Positions 45,707 through 54,474 are shown, counted from the first letter of the stretch. The stretch is 62,426 bases of DNA from Bifidobacterium margollesii (GCF_002860355.1 NZ_NMWU01000006.1:1-62426); one strand, 5' to 3'. Made by a program: numbers and translations. Notes: generated by a model not told the origin, from the letters alone.

Positions 45707-45730
45707 GGTGCATTGGGCCTGAAATGCACC
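45707..45730. repeat. Small hairpin
   Basis: GGTGCATT and AAATGCACC arms around a short loop in the geneless junction. Function unknown. Confidence 0.4.
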
Positions 45731-45933
45731 GTAATCCATCGAAGACAATGCAACCGCGGCCTCAAAACCGCATGATTTCAAGGTTCCCAAAATCACGGAA
45801 ACCCTATTCCGATGGACTAGTGGTCATTCCGAGGTTTTCGCATCCTAATCCATCAAACCGGAACGAACTCTTCCAAACCATCCCGAGCCGACTCAGCTGG
45901 CGATTGCTCGGGACGAGTGTTGCCCCCTCATCA

Positions 45934-46031
45934 GTCATCCTTCGGATGACAGCTTCCCCCCGAGGGGGAAGCCAAGGTTGCAAAGTCATCCTGTGGATGG
46001 CCGCCCCTGAACCACACCCGGGGGAAGCCTT
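45934..46031. repeat. REP-like double-palindrome unit, two copies
   Basis: GTCATCCTTCGGATGAC (45934-45950) is followed directly by GCTTCCCCC-CGA-GGGGGAAGC (45952-45972). A decayed second copy follows (AGTCATCCTGTGGATGG about 45984 to GGGGGAAGCC about 46030). Located downstream of prdF, it may end that transcript. Confidence 0.65.
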
Positions 46032-46104
46032 AACCCAGCCCGCCAGCTTGCGAAGTCTCACAAAAAAGGGAAGCCAAAGTGACCTATAAGGGCAGCCAAG
46101 GTTT

Positions 46105-47274
46105 TCACACCAGGAAGCCGTGGGGGTAGATGTCGGTGGAGTCGAGCTTGAAGGTGCTCACGCCGGTGATGAACGCCTTGCCGGTGATCTGCGGCACGAT
46201 CGCGTCGTAGCCGGCCACCGAGGTGCGCGAGGCCGGGCATCCGATGAACTTCGAGCCGGTGATCGACTCGAATACGGCACTGTCGCCGATCTCCATCTCG
46301 CCATGCGCCACCAGCGTGGCCAGTTTGGCGCTCGTGCCGGTGCCGCAGGGGGAACGGTCCACCTGCCGGCCGCCGAACACCACGCCGTTGCGGTAATGCC
46401 CGGTTGCGGCGTCGAACTGCCCGAACTCCACCAGGTCCACGCCGTGAATGTCCACCAGCGGATGCCGCACATCGATCTGCTCACGCGCGGCCCTGAGGAT
46501 CGCCATGCCGACGTCGGCGATCTCCTGCGAATGCGCGGCGTCGATGTCGTAGCCGAGGCCGAGCGAATCGAAGTCCACCAGGGCGAAGAAGCTACCGCCG
46601 AAGGAGATCGTGGCGGTGACGTCCCGCACCGGCACGCCCGGCTCGTCCACATGGATGGAAACCGGGTCAAGCGCCACGAACGCCGGCACGTTGGTCAATG
46701 TGGCGTTCTCGACCTGATGGTCGCGCACATGCACGGTGACGGTGATGAGGCCGGCCGGGGTGTCGAGATGCACGTCGATGTCGTCGTTCGCGATCTCGGC
46801 GAAGGAATCGTATTTGCCGGTGACCAGGCCGGATTCCACGGCGAACGTGGAGACGCCGATGGACCCGTGCCCGCACATGTTGAGGTAGCCGCCCGAATCA
46901 GTGAACACCGCGCCCAGATCAGCGTCGGACCGGGTGGGTTTGAACAGAATCGCGCCGAACATGTCGCGATGGCCTCGGGGCTCCAGCATGAGGATCTTGC
47001 GGATGTCGTCGTATTCGTTGATGAGCTTGTCACGCACGGCGATGGCACTGGGCTCGTCATCGAGCACGGTCAGTCCGCCCACCAGAATGCGGGTGGGCTC
47101 GCCCTGCGTGTGGGATTCCACGGTGGTCAGTCGAGGACTGTCGCTGAACATCGCATCGTTGAGCACGTCGCGCGCGGCGGCGAGCGCCCGGGCGTGGAAG
47201 GTGGATGAATCGTCGGCGGCGCTGTGGGCCGTGGCGTTCTGATTAACGGTGGTGCAGGTGTCGGTAAACGTCAT
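46105..47274 (-). CDS. prdF: Proline racemase / hydroxyproline epimerase family protein (PrdF-like)
   Basis: Interconverts L- and D-proline, feeding the D-proline reductase upstream. 389 residues from ATG 47274 (GGGGAG six bases upstream). Both catalytic cysteines are present, in MCGHG and SPCGTGTS, which fits a racemase or 4-hydroxyproline 2-epimerase and argues against the trans-3-hydroxyproline dehydratase subtype, which has Ser/Thr first. Last gene of the prd run. Racemase versus 4-Hyp epimerase cannot be settled from these motifs. Confidence 0.88.
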   Translation of the reverse strand: MTFTDTCTTVNQNATAHSAADDSSTFHARALAAARDVLNDAMFSDSPRLTTVESHTQGEPTRILVGGLTVLDDEPSAIAVRDKLINEYDDIRKILMLEPRGHRDMFGAILFKPTRSDADLGAVFTDSGGYLNMCGHGSIGVSTFAVESGLVTGKYDSFAEIANDDIDVHLDTPAGLITVTVHVRDHQVENATLTNVPAFVALDPVSIHVDEPGVPVRDVTATISFGGSFFALVDFDSLGLGYDIDAAHSQEIADVGMAILRAAREQIDVRHPLVDIHGVDLVEFGQFDAATGHYRNGVVFGGRQVDRSPCGTGTSAKLATLVAHGEMEIGDSAVFESITGSKFIGCPASRTSVAGYDAIVPQITGKAFITGVSTFKLDSTDIYPHGFLV

Positions 47275-47294
47275 GGCAACTCCCCTTTGGTAAC

Positions 47295-47317
47295 GCATGC
47301 GCGTTGCAGGCGCATGC
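47295..47317. promoter_or_regulatory. Inverted repeat upstream of prdF
   Basis: Perfect eight-base arms GCATGCGC and GCGCATGC with a seven-base spacer, 21 bases upstream of the prdF ATG and just after the tetR stop. It could be an operator for an internal promoter or an RNA hairpin. Confidence 0.45.
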
Positions 47318-47378
47318 ACAACGCGTCCAGCAAGGGGAGGTCGACCGACGGTCGGATCGTCCGGATCGTCCGGGCAAT

Positions 47379-47957
47379 CTATATTCGCCGCACGAAGCGC
47401 GACAGCACTTCGGCTACGATTCTGGTGGGCTCCCCCACCAGCGGCTGGGCACCCTGATGCAGGCACCAGTCATACAGCATCGATCGCTCCGCCATCGCAT
47501 AGAGGCGGACAATATCGTGTGTGGAATAATCCCGCGTGATTTCGCCGCGATCCTGACCGCGGGCGACCAGCTTGCGGTGGATGGCGAAATAGAAGCGGTC
47601 CTGGTTCACCAAAGACCGGTCTCCACGCTCGTTGAGCTGCGACGCCAGCTGTGCGCTGAGCAGCTCGACCGGTACGTGCCGTTCGATCCATCCGAACATC
47701 TGCCTGTTGAGGTATTCGATCTGTTCGACCGCCGAGCCTTCGGGATCGAGCTCGGCGTCCATCTCGCGGTACTGTTCGTCGAACACGTCGCTCAGGGTTC
47801 CCAGCAGGGCGGATTTGCCTTGGAAGTGATGGTAGAACGTGCCTTTGGCGATGCCGGCTTTGGCAATGATGTCATCAATGGTGGTCTTCTCGAAGCCCTT
47901 TTCCTTGAAGAGCTCCCAAGAGGCATCGATGATGCTGCCTCGCGCGTCTCGTGCCAT
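47379..47957 (-). CDS. TetR-family regulator in the prd cluster
   Basis: 192 residues from ATG 47957 (product MARDARGSIIDASWELFKEK). The TetR helix-turn-helix is TTIDDIIAKAGIAKGTFYHH. An upstream in-frame start at 48008 would add 17 residues without a better site. It lies between prdB and prdF on the same strand. Clostridial prd clusters use the sigma-54-type activator PrdR; none is here, so this protein is the likely local regulator, probably responding to proline or a product. Confidence 0.85.
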   Translation of the reverse strand: MARDARGSIIDASWELFKEKGFEKTTIDDIIAKAGIAKGTFYHHFQGKSALLGTLSDVFDEQYREMDAELDPEGSAVEQIEYLNRQMFGWIERHVPVELLSAQLASQLNERGDRSLVNQDRFYFAIHRKLVARGQDRGEITRDYSTHDIVRLYAMAERSMLYDWCLHQGAQPLVGEPTRIVAEVLSRFVRRI

Positions 47958-48100
47958 TGACGAGTCCTGCCTTTCGAAACTGAATGCGGAAAGAAATGCA
48001 GATTCCATGATAGACCGCTCCTTTCATCGCATGCAGCCGCAGTGCGGGAATCGCCGGTCGGCACGGGACGGCGAGACGTGACGATCGTCGTTATGACGGA

Positions 48101-48838
48101 TCAGACGTTGTGGCGATACTCGTAGGGCAGGGCCTTCATCTGTCCGAAGTGGTCGAACTCCTCCATCGCATTGAGGGTGTCCTTGAGGATGCCCATCTGC
48201 ATGGTGGGGTTGTTCGGCTCGCCGGCGTTGGAGCCGATCGGCACGAGCGGTGCGGTGATGCGCGGCGCGCCCTGTTGGCGGGCGATGGGCGGGAGCGCGG
48301 CGATGATGCAGGTGCTCATGCCTTCGGCCTCGCAGCAGCGCAGCACCAGCGTGCAGGATCGGTGGCAGGTGCCGCAGCCGCCGGTGGCGAGTACGATGTC
48401 GGCGCCTTCGGCCTTGAGCTTCCGTGCGATCTCCGGGCCGGTGACGTGCTCGAATTTGTCGACGTTGCCGCCGCCGCCCATGAAGCCGAAGAACGTGGGC
48501 ACCAGGGAGCCGATGAAGCCTTCCTTGACGAGCTCGCGCAGACGGTCGATCGGCAGCATGGCGTTGACGTCCTTGTTGATGTCGGAGTTGTCGAAGCCGC
48601 CGTGGGTGACCATGAGCTCGTCGGACGGAGTGTCGGACGGGATCTCACGGTAGCTCCAGTCGCCGGCCGTGTTGAACGGCGTCTGATCCTTCTTGTGAAT
48701 GCCGCCTGAGGTGATGAAGGCGACCTTGCATTCGCTCAGCGGTTTGGTGAGCGGGGTCCACACCGGCTTGGGGGTGATGGGCACGTAGATTTCGGACTTC
48801 AGGCCCTTGGCCGTGGTCAGCTTGAACTTGGTTGGCAT
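48101..48838 (-). CDS. prdB: D-proline reductase subunit PrdB, cysteine form
   Basis: Catalytic subunit that, with pyruvoyl-PrdA, cleaves D-proline to 5-aminovalerate. 245 residues from ATG 48838 behind AAAGGAG. The N-terminus (KGLKSEIYVPITPKPVWTPL) and the region around TGGCGTCHRSC align with clostridial PrdB as I recall it. The residue at 155 is Cys encoded by TGC, where Clostridium sticklandii PrdB has selenocysteine (TGA) in the same GxGTCH context. APLVPIGSNAGEPNNPTMQM near the C-terminus is also typical. No in-frame TGA occurs. Confidence 0.9.
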   Translation of the reverse strand: MPTKFKLTTAKGLKSEIYVPITPKPVWTPLTKPLSECKVAFITSGGIHKKDQTPFNTAGDWSYREIPSDTPSDELMVTHGGFDNSDINKDVNAMLPIDRLRELVKEGFIGSLVPTFFGFMGGGGNVDKFEHVTGPEIARKLKAEGADIVLATGGCGTCHRSCTLVLRCCEAEGMSTCIIAALPPIARQQGAPRITAPLVPIGSNAGEPNNPTMQMGILKDTLNAMEEFDHFGQMKALPYEYRHNV

Positions 48839-48929
48839 GATGGCTCCTTTGATGTGCCTTGATGTGAATGACGGTGATGCGGATGATCGAATGGAGGACG
48901 ACCGGATGACCGGCGATCGGACGCGTCGA

Positions 48930-49118
48930 TCAGATCACGTTGACGTAGCTGAGGTAGAACTCGCACTCCTGACCCACCGCAAGCGGCTTGTCGGTGTAGA
49001 TCAGCCTCAGCGGCAGCGACAGCACGCCCATGCGTCCGTTGACGCCGATGCGCACGCCCACCTCGGTGACTTCCTTGATGACGCCCTTGAGCTTGAGGGG
49101 CCTGAGTTCCACCTGCAT
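48930..49118 (-). CDS. CBO2463/CBO2479-type small protein of the proline reductase cluster
   Basis: 62 residues from ATG 49118 behind AAAGGAG. The sequence (MQVELRPLKLKGVIKEVTEV at the start, ending EFYLSYVNVI) is a small beta-rich protein that I recall from clostridial prd operons under this domain name. Lying between prdA and prdB, it is a conserved accessory of the reductase; its exact role is unknown. Confidence 0.8.
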   Translation of the reverse strand: MQVELRPLKLKGVIKEVTEVGVRIGVNGRMGVLSLPLRLIYTDKPLAVGQECEFYLSYVNVI

Positions 49119-49166
49119 TTACGTCTCCTTTCGGTCTGCTGGTCTTCGATTCCCGGTCGGAACGGC

Positions 49167-50942
49167 TCAGACGAGCTTCTTGTTGGCCTCGATGACGGCT
49201 TCGTCCCACTTGTGCTCCGGCGGTTCGATCGGGATGCCGGCCATCTTGGTCTTGAGCATCAGGATCGCGCGGGCTGCGTCCTCGGGAGTGGTGGTGTTGT
49301 CGGCGAGGATCTCGTTCTCGAAGCCTTCCGGATCCTTGTTGAGCTCGATCATCGCGTCCATGTACTTGTTGCCGACGACCAGCTGTCCCTGGTAGGCGGC
49401 GAAGGTGACGCCCACGACCGGCACGCCACGGGAGCCGATGGCGGCGATGTTCTCGGAGAAGTCGATGTGGTTGTTGCCGAAGCCTTCGGTGGTGACGATC
49501 GCGCCGTCCACCTCCATGGCCTCGATCAGCGCACCGAGTCGCTCGGAGACGAAGGTCTTCTCGTCGTTGACCTGCGGGGATCCGATGAACACCACGCCGG
49601 TGAGATCCAGCTCCTCGTCGGTCTGCAGCGCCTCGACCATCGGCTCGCGGAAGAAGTGACGGGTGATCTCCTTGGTGGCGGGTCCGATGCAGGCGAGGGC
49701 GTGAATGCCGCCGTCGAGCACCTCGTTCGGGCTGAGCACCACCGGCACGTTGCCGAGATCGACGTTCTTCTGACCGCCCTTGACGCCGCAGGGCTCGGTG
49801 GGCACGAGCAGGTTGTCGTGCATGGCGCCCTGGCCCATGATCTCCTTGACGAGCACCACGCGCGGCTTGCCGGCACGGCGAACGTCCTTGAAGGTCTCCT
49901 CCTTGATCGGCTTGACGCCGGAAAGATCCTTGATGGCCTCGCGGCATGCGTGCACGATCACGTCGACGGCGCTGTGGGCGGCGAACGGGCCGCGGCGCTC
50001 CATGCCGGTACCCTTCTCGATCTTCACGTCCACGCGGATCATGATGTCGTTCTCGTCGGGGCAGCCGGGACGGCCGTAGCGGATCTTCTCGTCCATGTAG
50101 CCTTCGCAGGAGCCGAACTCGTGCACCTGCACGCCAGCCTCGTCCATGCCGGTGAGCACGAACACCGCGCCGGAGAGCACGTTGGTCACGCCTTCGCCGA
50201 GCTTGCCCTCGGCCTTGGCTGCGATCGGGATCACGTCCATGATGGTGTTGGAGTAGACGTGGCGGTCGGCCGGATCGATGACCTCCATCGACACGTCCTT
50301 CACCAGCGGATCGGCCTTCTTGGCCGCGTCGACCAGCGCGGTGTCCACGGTGAGCACGCCGTCGGCGTATGACGTGGCGTCGCCGAGCACGACCTTGGTG
50401 ACCGGGTAGTCCTTCTTGACGAGGGTGCGCAGCACGCGGTCGGAGGGAACGTCGTCGGCGGATTCGTCCGAGGACGGCGCGGCGGGAGCGGCCGGCGCCG
50501 GCGGGACGGGTGCACCGGAAACGACGCCGACCGGGAAGCTCAGATCGAGGCCTTCGGCCTTGTCGAGGTGCAGGTGCACGTAGCCGTCGGATGCGCTGAT
50601 CACGGGCGTCGCATCGGGAGCGGAACAGCAGCAGGGGGATTCCGAATCCTCGGATTCGTCGGCCGGCTCATCCGCTTCCGGCTCCTCCTCGGCGATACCG
50701 TCGAGCAGTTCGGGGGTGAGCTGGGTGAGGGCCTCGCCATCGTTGATCAGCGTGGCGCCGAGGGCCTGCTTGATGGTCAGGCCGCCTTCCTTCAGCGTCA
50801 TGAGGTTGGAGTCGACCAGATCCGGGAAGATGGTCGGATCCTCGAAATCAGCGGCGCTCAGCACGGTTCCTGCGGGACGACGGCAGCACAGCACCGCCGG
50901 GTCGTTGAGGTGGGCCTCCAGCGTTTCCTGAGATAGCGACAT
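49167..50942 (-). CDS. prdA: D-proline reductase proprotein PrdA
   Basis: 591 residues from ATG 50942 behind AAAGGAAACG. PrdA is made as a proprotein that self-cleaves before a Cys, turning it into the pyruvoyl group that binds D-proline. Cys418 in GGIHALACIGPATKEITRHF is the matching residue; the residue before it is Ala, while I recall Thr in C. sticklandii. An acidic linker (about 84-105) leads to a CCC triplet at 104-106, then a Pro/Ala-rich hinge at about 145-158. GFGNNHIDFSENIAAIGSRG and GVTFAAYQGQL near the C-terminus are family blocks. Second gene of the run after prdC. Confidence 0.9.
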   Translation of the reverse strand: MSLSQETLEAHLNDPAVLCCRRPAGTVLSAADFEDPTIFPDLVDSNLMTLKEGGLTIKQALGATLINDGEALTQLTPELLDGIAEEEPEADEPADESEDSESPCCCSAPDATPVISASDGYVHLHLDKAEGLDLSFPVGVVSGAPVPPAPAAPAAPSSDESADDVPSDRVLRTLVKKDYPVTKVVLGDATSYADGVLTVDTALVDAAKKADPLVKDVSMEVIDPADRHVYSNTIMDVIPIAAKAEGKLGEGVTNVLSGAVFVLTGMDEAGVQVHEFGSCEGYMDEKIRYGRPGCPDENDIMIRVDVKIEKGTGMERRGPFAAHSAVDVIVHACREAIKDLSGVKPIKEETFKDVRRAGKPRVVLVKEIMGQGAMHDNLLVPTEPCGVKGGQKNVDLGNVPVVLSPNEVLDGGIHALACIGPATKEITRHFFREPMVEALQTDEELDLTGVVFIGSPQVNDEKTFVSERLGALIEAMEVDGAIVTTEGFGNNHIDFSENIAAIGSRGVPVVGVTFAAYQGQLVVGNKYMDAMIELNKDPEGFENEILADNTTTPEDAARAILMLKTKMAGIPIEPPEHKWDEAVIEANKKLV

Positions 50943-51003
50943 GTCGTTTCCTTTCCCTTGATTGTTGTTGATTGATACGTATGACGGATGTGTTGGGTTT
51001 CGT

Positions 51004-52209
51004 TTACGCGGCCTTCACCGTTTTGCGGAAGGCACGGATGATCGGCTCGTCGCCGGCCCTCATGAAGGCGTCGGTGGCGTGATGCACGCGCATGCCGAGT
51101 TTCGGAGCCACCTGCATCACGGTGTTGGAGCAGTCGGTGCAATGGGAGATCAGCACGCTTGTGGCGCCTTCCTTCTTCAGTGCGATGATGTTCTGCGCCT
51201 GCCCGGGGCAGATGCCGGGGTTGCGGCATTTCAGTCTTCCGTTGGGCAGCCGGCACGCGTTCTTGCACAGTCTCACGTCGACGAGCGGCGCGCCCTTGGC
51301 TTCGACGATCGCCCGAAGACGCTCCTCGCTGGCACCGCAGGCGCAGACGATGATGCCCATCGGACCGGGGTCGGGGATCTCCGGACCGGCGATGATGATG
51401 CCGCCGCAGGTCTCGCCGATCTCGCTGTCAAGCGATCCGAGGCTGCCCATGTACGGTCCGCCGATCATGATCTGCTCGTCCGGCGTCGGGGTATGGATCT
51501 TCAGTGCGGAAAGCACGTCTCGTACCTTCAGACCGATCGGCACGTCGTAGATCACGAGGCTGACGTCGTCGGGGAATCCGCTGCCTTCGATGCGCCCGGC
51601 CACGGTGATGTCCTTGGTGGTGACGGCCAGATTCTCGACCACGGCGTTATGCACGCGCATCAGCGATTCGACGTTCATCACCACGGCTGAGGCGGCACTG
51701 GGGATGGCGTCCGGCGGCAGCAGCGTCCCCAGCACGTCACGCACGATGGCACGCTCGTCGCCGGCCGGATACCTGTCCTTGAGGAAGGAGATCTCGATGG
51801 CGGGGTCGATGTCGTATTCGACCCTGCCTTCGGCCGCGTCGTCCAGTACGGCCTGCAGCCTGCGGACGGCGACGATGTTCTTCGGTTTGATGGCCACGAT
51901 GCCGCGCTTCGCGCCCACCGCCCTCATCGAGAGGGTGAGGCCGGAAAGCACCTTGGCGGCGTCGGTTTCCAGCCGGGCGTTGTTGTGCTCCAGCAGGGGT
52001 TCGCATTCGGCGGCGTTGGCGATCACCGTCTCGCAGCCTTTGCCGAAGGCGAGCTTCTTGAAGGTGGGGAATCCCGCACCTCCCATGCCGACCAGACCGG
52101 ATTCCTTCACCTTGTCGATGATGCCGGCTTCGGTATCGGTCAGGTTCTTCACCGGGATCTCGGCGAACAGCCGGGAGGATTCGATGATGTGATGCTTGCG
52201 AGCGCTCAT
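51004..52209 (-). CDS. prdC: Proline reductase-associated electron transfer protein PrdC (RnfC-like)
   Basis: 401 residues. RnfC-like: GMGGAGFPTFKKL is the flavin/NADH-site glycine-rich motif (residues about 41-53). Further on, VCACGASEERL, then a Cys-rich segment (CKNACRLPNGRLKCRNPGIC) and ISHCTDCSN near the end could carry Fe-S clusters or redox thiols. It passes electrons from NADH to the reductase. ATG 52209 follows AGGTGG. First gene of the prd run, with its own promoter region. Confidence 0.88.
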   Translation of the reverse strand: MSARKHHIIESSRLFAEIPVKNLTDTEAGIIDKVKESGLVGMGGAGFPTFKKLAFGKGCETVIANAAECEPLLEHNNARLETDAAKVLSGLTLSMRAVGAKRGIVAIKPKNIVAVRRLQAVLDDAAEGRVEYDIDPAIEISFLKDRYPAGDERAIVRDVLGTLLPPDAIPSAASAVVMNVESLMRVHNAVVENLAVTTKDITVAGRIEGSGFPDDVSLVIYDVPIGLKVRDVLSALKIHTPTPDEQIMIGGPYMGSLGSLDSEIGETCGGIIIAGPEIPDPGPMGIIVCACGASEERLRAIVEAKGAPLVDVRLCKNACRLPNGRLKCRNPGICPGQAQNIIALKKEGATSVLISHCTDCSNTVMQVAPKLGMRVHHATDAFMRAGDEPIIRAFRKTVKAA

Positions 52210-52289
52210 GCGATTCCACCTCGTTCCTGTATGGGTTTCGTTCCTGCATGGATTTCCGCGTAGGGTTGCTGCGCGATGGTTACGTGGGT

Positions 52290-52340
52290 GAACACGTTCC
52301 AGGAGCGATGTTCTTTGTTCTAGAACGTGTTCTATTTATA
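52290..52340 (-). promoter_or_regulatory. prdC promoter with clustered GTTCTAGAAC-type operators
   Basis: On the minus strand a TATAAA -10 box (52335-52340) is followed at once by GTTCTAGAAC (52317-52326), overlapping the variant GAACGTGTTC (52323-52332), with GAACACGTTC again at 52290-52299. A further TCTAGAACA lies at 52405-52413. The palindromes cover the expected start site, the layout of a repressor-controlled promoter. The rest of the 260-base gap has no gene. Confidence 0.55.
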
Positions 52341-52469
52341 GAGTAGAAGAGACTGTGTTACACCTCAGATTTTCCTGTGTTACCATCAAGTTACCGTCGA
52401 AACATCTAGAACACAGTACAAGAAAATCGCTCGGTTTTTCCACAGCACTGCGGCCCCAGCCGACAGCCC

Positions 52470-53279
52470 CTACCGGTTTACGGCACTGAGGAACTGCCGG
52501 GTGCGTTCGTTGACCGGGTGCGCCATGATCTCCTTCGGATCGCCTTCGTCGATGATCGACCCGTTGGCCATCACCACCAGATGATCGCCGACGTCGCGGG
52601 CGAAGCTCATCTCGTGGGTCACCACGCACATGGTCATGCCGCCTTCGGCCAGCTCGCGCATCACGTTGAGCACCTCGCCGCTCACCTCCGGGTCAAGCGC
52701 CGAGGTCGGCTCATCGAACAGCATCACGGCCGGGTCGAGCGCCAGGGCCCTGGCGATGGCCACACGCTGCTGCTGGCCTCCGGAAAGCTGCGAGGGCTTA
52801 TGATCGGCCCGATCCTCCAACCCCACTCGCTTGAGCAGCTCCATGGCCCGCTCCTCGGCCTCCTCCCTGCTGCGGCCAAGCACATGCATCTGCGGAAACA
52901 CCACGTTCTTCAGCGCGCTCATATGGGGAAACAGATTGAACTGCTGGAACACCATGCCGCATTTGCGCCTCAGCGCCATGAGATCGGCCTTGCCCAGATT
53001 CTCGGTGAAGTCGACGAACTGCCCGTCGATCACCATATTGCCGTCGTCGGGCTGCTCCAGCAGATTGATGCACCGCAGCAGCGTGGACTTGCCGGCGCCC
53101 GAGGGGCCGATGATCGAGCACACTTCGCCGCGCTCCACGCGCAGCGACACCTCGTGCAGAATCTTGTTGCCGTTGTACGACTTGGCCACGGCGCCCAACT
53201 CGATCATGTATTTGCTGTGATCGACGTCGTCCGTCGTCTTCGCGGCCACCGACTGCGATACCAATGATGCCAGTGTCAT
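52470..53279 (-). CDS. Polar amino-acid ABC transporter, ATP-binding protein
   Basis: 269 residues from ATG 53279 behind GGAAGGG. Walker A GPSGAGKST, Q-loop VFQQFNLFPHM, signature LSGGQQQRVA, Walker B VMLFDEPTSALD and switch VVTHEM. The closest type is GlnQ/HisP. Last gene of the four-gene transporter cluster, 260 bases upstream of prdC. Confidence 0.95.
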   Translation of the reverse strand: MTLASLVSQSVAAKTTDDVDHSKYMIELGAVAKSYNGNKILHEVSLRVERGEVCSIIGPSGAGKSTLLRCINLLEQPDDGNMVIDGQFVDFTENLGKADLMALRRKCGMVFQQFNLFPHMSALKNVVFPQMHVLGRSREEAEERAMELLKRVGLEDRADHKPSQLSGGQQQRVAIARALALDPAVMLFDEPTSALDPEVSGEVLNVMRELAEGGMTMCVVTHEMSFARDVGDHLVVMANGSIIDEGDPKEIMAHPVNERTRQFLSAVNR

Positions 53280-53466
53280 GTTGATTCCCTTCCTGCCTGT
53301 GTGAATACCATGCGTTGTTCGAATACCGTGCGATGCTCGTATCGCGAATCGCCGGAACGCCGAACACGGCGGATGCCGCCGGCGGCGGAGGCCCTCGACC
53401 ACGAACCGGCAGCAGCCGACTGCGGGGTCGAGGACGACCGTCGATGCGGAATCGACGTCTCGCCGA

Positions 53467-54360
53467 TCAGCTCATCGGCACGACGTACTGCTTGGAGCGG
53501 ATGTCGGCCAGTCCCTCGTCGAGGCCGTACTTCTTCAGCGTGGTCTTGACCTTGCCGTCCTTGATGATCTTCTGGATGCCCTTGGTCATCGCATCGCCCA
53601 GCGAAGTGTTGCCCTTGGTGTACGGATAGCTCACCTCAGGCGGCTCCACCAGCGAGTTGATGCGCTTGTCGGGGTTCTTGTTCGCGTATTCGACCACGAT
53701 GTTGTCGTTGCCCTTGAACTCGTCGACCGCGGTGCCGTACGCCTCCATGATCATGTCGACTCGGCCGGCCTCGAGATCCTGCTTCATCTCCACCGAGCTC
53801 GGATAGGTCTTCACCTTGTCGCCGAACACCTTCTGCATGTCTTCCAGCCATCCGTAGCCGTCGCCGATGCCGATGGTCTTGATGCCCTTGGCGTCGATGT
53901 CGTCGATGGACTTGATGTCCACGCCCTTCTTGGAGGCGTAGCCGACGCCCTCCAGATAGATCGACGCCGGGAAGTCCACGGCCTGCATGCGCTTGGCCGT
54001 CACGTTGATGTCGCCGGTGGCGGTGTCGACCTGGCCGGACGAGATAGCCTGCATGGCATTGGCGAAGGAGGCCTGCTGCCATTCGACGTTCAGGCAGTTG
54101 GCGTCGGCGATCTCCTTGATGAAGTCGATGTCCATGCCTTCGGGGTTGCCGCCGTTGTAGCTGGAGTACGGCGGCTGGTCGATCACGCCGACGGTGAGCG
54201 TGCCGGATTTGATGGTGGTGATGTTCGACACCAACGGGGTACAGCCCTCCTTGGCACCGGACGACGAGCTCGACGAACTGCCGCACGCGGCGAGCGCGGT
54301 GACGCTCATCAGCGCGGCGCAGGCGGCCGCCATTACTTTTCTGGTTCGTGAGATTCGCAT
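53467..54360 (-). CDS. Amino-acid ABC transporter substrate-binding lipoprotein
   Basis: 297 residues from ATG 54360 behind AGAGAGGA. The signal peptide ends in a lipobox (TALAAC, Cys26), followed by a Ser-rich linker. The SBP_bac_3 fold shows GTLTVGVIDQPPYSSY, GMDIDFIKEIA and VDTATGDINVTAKR. Ligand not readable; proximity to prd genes makes proline or another Stickland amino acid plausible. Confidence 0.93.
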   Translation of the reverse strand: MRISRTRKVMAAACAALMSVTALAACGSSSSSSSGAKEGCTPLVSNITTIKSGTLTVGVIDQPPYSSYNGGNPEGMDIDFIKEIADANCLNVEWQQASFANAMQAISSGQVDTATGDINVTAKRMQAVDFPASIYLEGVGYASKKGVDIKSIDDIDAKGIKTIGIGDGYGWLEDMQKVFGDKVKTYPSSVEMKQDLEAGRVDMIMEAYGTAVDEFKGNDNIVVEYANKNPDKRINSLVEPPEVSYPYTKGNTSLGDAMTKGIQKIIKDGKVKTTLKKYGLDEGLADIRSKQYVVPMS

Positions 54361-54474
54361 GGCGATATTCCTCTCTCTTGGTTGGTTGGTTGGTTTGTGG
54401 GATTTCGGGGGTAAGTGTGCGGGGTCCGCGGGCGAGGTCCGGTGAACGGGCATCGCGGGCCGGGACCGGTCCGG

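Noticed and set aside
46105-47274. Trans-3-hydroxy-L-proline dehydratase
   Set aside because: That subtype replaces the first catalytic Cys by Ser or Thr; here both MCGHG and CGTG cysteines are present.
48362-48385. Selenocysteine codon in prdB
   Set aside because: The codon at residue 155 is TGC, and no in-frame TGA precedes the natural stop.
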